Shown here: in pieces, positions 61,212 through 64,000 of the stretch
Layout: each line of letters begins with the position of its first letter
How positions within the stretch are numbered: the first letter of the stretch is position 1
Assembly: GCF_017305435.1 (NCBI RefSeq)
Contig: NZ_JAFKIP010000006.1
Span: 310,001 to 374,000 of the forward strand
Source: Microbacterium sp.
GTDB lineage: Bacteria > Actinomycetota > Actinomycetes > Actinomycetales > Microbacteriaceae
Length of the DNA stretch: 64,000 nt
Direction: 5' to 3'
Program-made: the position numbers and the translations under genes
The notes under the pieces: model-generated
Told to the model about the DNA's origin: nothing
Seen by the model: only the letters and a program-made list of their open reading frames with translations
Databases searched by the model: none

Positions 61212-62573
61212 ATGACCGACATCCAGCCCGACCTCGAGGCCAACGCGCGCGTGCGCGCGGACGACCGCGGCCACGTCTTCCACTCCTGGAGCGCCCAGGC
61301 CCTCATCGACCCACACCCCGTCGCGGGTGGCGAAGGGGCGAGCTTCTGGGACTACGAGGGGAACACGTTCCTCGACTTCTCCAGCCAGCTCGTGAACCTC
61401 AACCTCGGTCACCAGCACCCCGACCTCGTCGCCGCGATCCAGCAGCAGGCGGGAAAGCTCGCCACGATCCAGCCGTCGATGGCGAACGACGTGCGCGGAG
61501 ACCTCGCCCGCCGCATCTCCGAGGTCGCACCGGACGGCTTCTCCAAGGTGTTCTTCACGAACGGCGGGGCGGATGCCAACGAGAACGCCGTCCGCATGGC
61601 GCGCCTCGTCACGGGCAAGCGCAAGGTGCTGTCGGCCTACCGCAGCTACCACGGCAACACGTCGACGGCGATCACGCTGACCGGCGACCCGCGGCGCTGG
61701 CCGAACGAGCCCGCCGACGGGTCGGTCGCGCACTTCTTCGGGCCGTACGCGTACCGGTCGCCGTTCCACTCGGCATCCCCCGAGGAGGAGACGGCGCGCG
61801 CGCTCGAGCACCTCGAACAGACGATCATCCTGGAGGGGGCGTCGACGATCGGGGCGATCATCCTGGAGACGATCGTCGGCACGAACGGCGTGCTCGTGCC
61901 ACCCCCCGGGTACCTCGCGGGCGTCCGGGCGCTGTGCGACACCTACGGCATCCTCTACATCGCCGACGAGGTGATGGTGGGTTTCGGTCGCGTCGGAGAG
62001 TGGTTCGCCTTCCAGGCGTTCGATGTCGTGCCCGACCTCATCACCTTCGCGAAGGGGATCAACTCGGGGTACGTCCCGCTCGGCGGCGTCGTGATCTCCG
62101 ACGCCATCGCGAGCCGCTTCGACACCGTCGCCTTCCCGGGCGGGCTCACGTACTCGGGGCATCCCCTCGCGTGCGCCGCGGGGGTCGCGACGTTCGAGGT
62201 GTTCGAGCGCGACGGCATCCTGCCGCGCGTGCGCGATCTGGGCTCGCGCGTCGTGGAGCCCCGCCTGCGCGCCATGGCCGAGAAGCACCCGTCGATCGGC
62301 GAGGTGCGCGGGCAGGGCCTGTTCTGGGCGATCGAGCTCGTGCGCGACCGCGAGACGCGCGAGCCGCTCGTGCCCTTCAACGCCTCCGGTGCCGACGCGG
62401 CGCCGATGGCGGCGATCGCGGCGGCGTGCAAGAAGGCGGGCCTGTGGCCCTTCACGCACTTCAACCGCGTGCACGTCGCGCCGCCGCTCGTCATCTCGGA
62501 GGACGACCTCGTCCGGGGGCTCGACATCATCGATCGCGCCCTGGACGTCGCCGACGAGCACGTGACCGCCTGA
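61212..62573 (+). CDS. Class III aminotransferase (omega-amino acid / beta-alanine type)
   Basis: A 453-residue PLP enzyme of fold type I, class III. Motifs are FLDFSSQLVNLNLGHQHPD, FFTNGGADANENAVRMAR, YRSYHGNTSTA, YIADEVMVGFGR with the cofactor-binding Asp, and the PLP lysine Lys281 in LITFAKGINSGYVPLGG. It starts eleven bases after the mmsA stop, so the two are an operon. The partner dehydrogenase suggests that beta-alanine or a related omega-amino acid is the donor. Confidence 0.93.
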   Translation: MTDIQPDLEANARVRADDRGHVFHSWSAQALIDPHPVAGGEGASFWDYEGNTFLDFSSQLVNLNLGHQHPDLVAAIQQQAGKLATIQPSMANDVRGDLARRISEVAPDGFSKVFFTNGGADANENAVRMARLVTGKRKVLSAYRSYHGNTSTAITLTGDPRRWPNEPADGSVAHFFGPYAYRSPFHSASPEEETARALEHLEQTIILEGASTIGAIILETIVGTNGVLVPPPGYLAGVRALCDTYGILYIADEVMVGFGRVGEWFAFQAFDVVPDLITFAKGINSGYVPLGGVVISDAIASRFDTVAFPGGLTYSGHPLACAAGVATFEVFERDGILPRVRDLGSRVVEPRLRAMAEKHPSIGEVRGQGLFWAIELVRDRETREPLVPFNASGADAAPMAAIAAACKKAGLWPFTHFNRVHVAPPLVISEDDLVRGLDIIDRALDVADEHVTA

Positions 62574-62604
62574 CGCTCACCTGAAGAGTGGCGGGGTCCC
62601 TCGC

Positions 62605-62633
62605 TTGACGGTGTCGGCGGCCCCTGCTTGCAT
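62605..62633 (+). promoter_or_regulatory. Promoter of the alpha/beta hydrolase gene
   Basis: TTGACG (62605-62610) and TTGCAT (62628-62633) are separated by 17 bases, and the ATG follows the second box by six bases. This is a sigma-70-type promoter placed for a leaderless transcript. Confidence 0.6.
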
Positions 62634-62639
62634 CGAGCC

Positions 62640-63440
62640 ATGGAACACGTGATCTCGGCCGACGGCACTCGCATCGCCCTCCACCGCGCGGGCGCGGGGC
62701 CGTCCGTCGTGATCGTGAACGGCGCCTTCTCGACGGCGCGGGATGCCGGGGAGCTCGCCACCGCCCTCGCCGACGCGGGGTTCACGGCGATCACCTACGA
62801 CCGCCGTGCGCGGGGCGACAGCGACGATGCGCGCGCCGCCCGCACCGCCGTCGACCCGCTGCGCGAAGTCGACGATCTCGCCGCGGTCATCGCGGCGGCG
62901 GGCGGGGATGCCGCGGTGCTCGGCCACTCGTCGGGGGCAGTCCTGGCGCTCGTGGCCGCGGCCCGCGGCATCCCCGTGCGTCGGCTCTTCCTCTCCGAGC
63001 CGCCCTTCCACTTCGGCGTGGACGACGCGGACCCGAGTCTCCCCGAGCGCCTGCAGGCGCTCGTGGATGCCGAGCGCACGGGCGACGCCGTCGTCCTGTT
63101 CCAGCGGGAGGGCGTCGGGCTGCCCGACGCGATGGTCGAACAGATCCGCCAGAGCCCGCTTTTCGACGCTTTGCGCGCGCTCGCGCAGTCGACGGTCTAC
63201 GACGCGGCTCTGACGCGCGACGTCTCGACGCCCACGCCGGACATGCTCGCCGTCGCGGCGCCTGTCACGATCCTCTGCGGAGAGCAGACCTTTCCAATGC
63301 TCTCCGTCGCGGCGGAGAAGCTCGCGGCCGCGATGCCCGGTGCGGAGCTTCTCATCACGCCGGAATCGTTGATGCATCGCCTCGACGTGGCGACGGCGAC
63401 GCGGGTGGTGGCCGAGCGCCTGGGCGCTTCCGAAGCCTGA
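62640..63440 (+). CDS. Alpha/beta hydrolase
   Basis: A 266-residue serine hydrolase. The strand-loop VVIVNGAFSTARDAGE takes the place of the oxyanion HG, AITYDRRARGDSDD follows, the nucleophile elbow is GHSSGAV (about residue 98), and the C-terminal His is in SLMHRLDVATA. Similar proteins are non-specific esterases or halide-independent hydrolases. A promoter lies directly upstream, so it need not be part of the aminotransferase operon. Confidence 0.88.
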   Translation: MEHVISADGTRIALHRAGAGPSVVIVNGAFSTARDAGELATALADAGFTAITYDRRARGDSDDARAARTAVDPLREVDDLAAVIAAAGGDAAVLGHSSGAVLALVAAARGIPVRRLFLSEPPFHFGVDDADPSLPERLQALVDAERTGDAVVLFQREGVGLPDAMVEQIRQSPLFDALRALAQSTVYDAALTRDVSTPTPDMLAVAAPVTILCGEQTFPMLSVAAEKLAAAMPGAELLITPESLMHRLDVATATRVVAERLGASEA

Positions 63441-63457
63441 ATCCGGCAGGAGCTCGT

Positions 63458-63937
63458 CTAGAGCAGACCCCGTCCGTCGCGCAGATCGAAGATCAGCTGG
63501 GTCTCGGTGGCCCGCACGACCGGATGCACAGTGATGTGCTCCAGCACGATGTCGCGCAGCGCCGCCGTGTCGGCCGCGGCGACGTGCACGAGGAAGTCGT
63601 CGGCGCCCGCGACATGGAACACCTGCAGCACCCGGGGAGTGTCGGCGAGGGCGTCGGCGAGCGCGTGGACGCGGTCAGGCGTGTGGTTGGTCAGACGCAC
63701 GCGGATCATCGCCTGCAGCGGGTAGCCGAGGGCATCGGGCTCGATGCGCACCCGTGTGTCGCGGATCACCCCGCGGGTCTTCAGCGCCCGCACCCGGTGG
63801 GCGCACGTCGACTCGGCGATCTCGAGCCGCTGCGCGAGCGCTTTGTTGGTGACGTCGCCGTGCTGCGTGAGGATGCGCAGGATCGCGATGTCGAGTTCGT
63901 CGAGTCCCGCCGCATCGGCCGCTTGCATTCTGGCCAA
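63458..63937 (-). CDS. Lrp/AsnC family transcriptional regulator
   Basis: A 159-residue regulator: N-terminal helix-turn-helix LDELDIAILRILTQHGDVTNKALAQRLEIAESTCAHRVRALKTRGVI (key part LAQRLEIAESTCAHRVRAL) and a C-terminal RAM domain with VFHVAGADDFLVHVAAAD. Lrp/AsnC proteins respond to amino acids. TTG 63937 has GGGGA five bases upstream; ATG 63928 and GTG 63967 are alternatives. The divergent target lies beyond the window end, and TAGAGC near 63985 may be a promoter of this gene. Confidence 0.92.
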   Translation of the reverse strand: MARMQAADAAGLDELDIAILRILTQHGDVTNKALAQRLEIAESTCAHRVRALKTRGVIRDTRVRIEPDALGYPLQAMIRVRLTNHTPDRVHALADALADTPRVLQVFHVAGADDFLVHVAAADTAALRDIVLEHITVHPVVRATETQLIFDLRDGRGLL

Positions 63938-64000
63938 GGAGATCCCCTTCCGTACGTCGTGTGCCACCGAAAATCCGCGATGATTGCTCTAGTGTTGCGT

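Overview
The window is 64 kb of very GC-rich DNA with the coding density and codon use of an actinobacterium. Frequent GGATGCC and GGCATCC words, many starts that look leaderless (a TANNNT hexamer six or seven bases before ATG or GTG) and the gene families point to Microbacteriaceae, most likely Microbacterium. This assignment is an inference from composition and protein style, not a database result. No rRNA, tRNA, CRISPR array or prophage was seen.

Layout: 1-2.2 kb, the end of a winged-helix regulator, an AlkA-like glycosylase, a VOC protein and a small membrane protein. 2.2-6.9 kb, a siderophore ABC importer divergent from a siderophore-interacting protein, with a strong iron-box match between them. 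7-12.2 kb, housekeeping genes (aldo/keto reductase, HAD hydrolase, LssY-type membrane protein, pgi). 12.3-19.2 kb, a YhgE-like membrane protein and its likely TetR repressor with a clear operator, an XRE-cupin regulator divergent from an oxidoreductase-methyltransferase fusion, and a two-gene ABC exporter. 19.2-26.2 kb, an NRDE protein, coaBC, a PTS EIIBCA, a transglycosylase-like secreted protein, a Zur-type locus (zinc-free L36 and a CobW relative without a P-loop) and a CsbD protein.

26,252-37,344 is a complete transposon of the Tn5053/Tn7 type. Its ends are TGTCG and CGACA, and it is flanked by a perfect 5-bp duplication GATGC. It encodes a TnsA-like endonuclease, a DD(35)E TniA transposase, TniB and two TniQ proteins in an overlapping operon, and carries six secreted or membrane-protein genes of unknown purpose. 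It sits just upstream of a possible small RNA gene of the host.

37.6-48 kb holds a DUF2207 protein, a MarR regulator and a giant 2,491-residue surface protein joining a BNR-like region, an SGNH hydrolase, a metzincin protease and TolB-like propellers. 48-51.8 kb holds a MarR regulator, with paired operators, between a DUF2804 gene and a divergent NADP-binding reductase, and a nuclease-fold gene flanked by two related palindromes. 51.9-64 kb is catabolic: serine deaminase, an amylosucrase-family enzyme preceded by a six-codon upstream ORF, a PuuB-like oxidase with a cupin, then a PucR regulator divergent from a semialdehyde dehydrogenase and a class III aminotransferase, followed by an alpha/beta hydrolase and an Lrp regulator.
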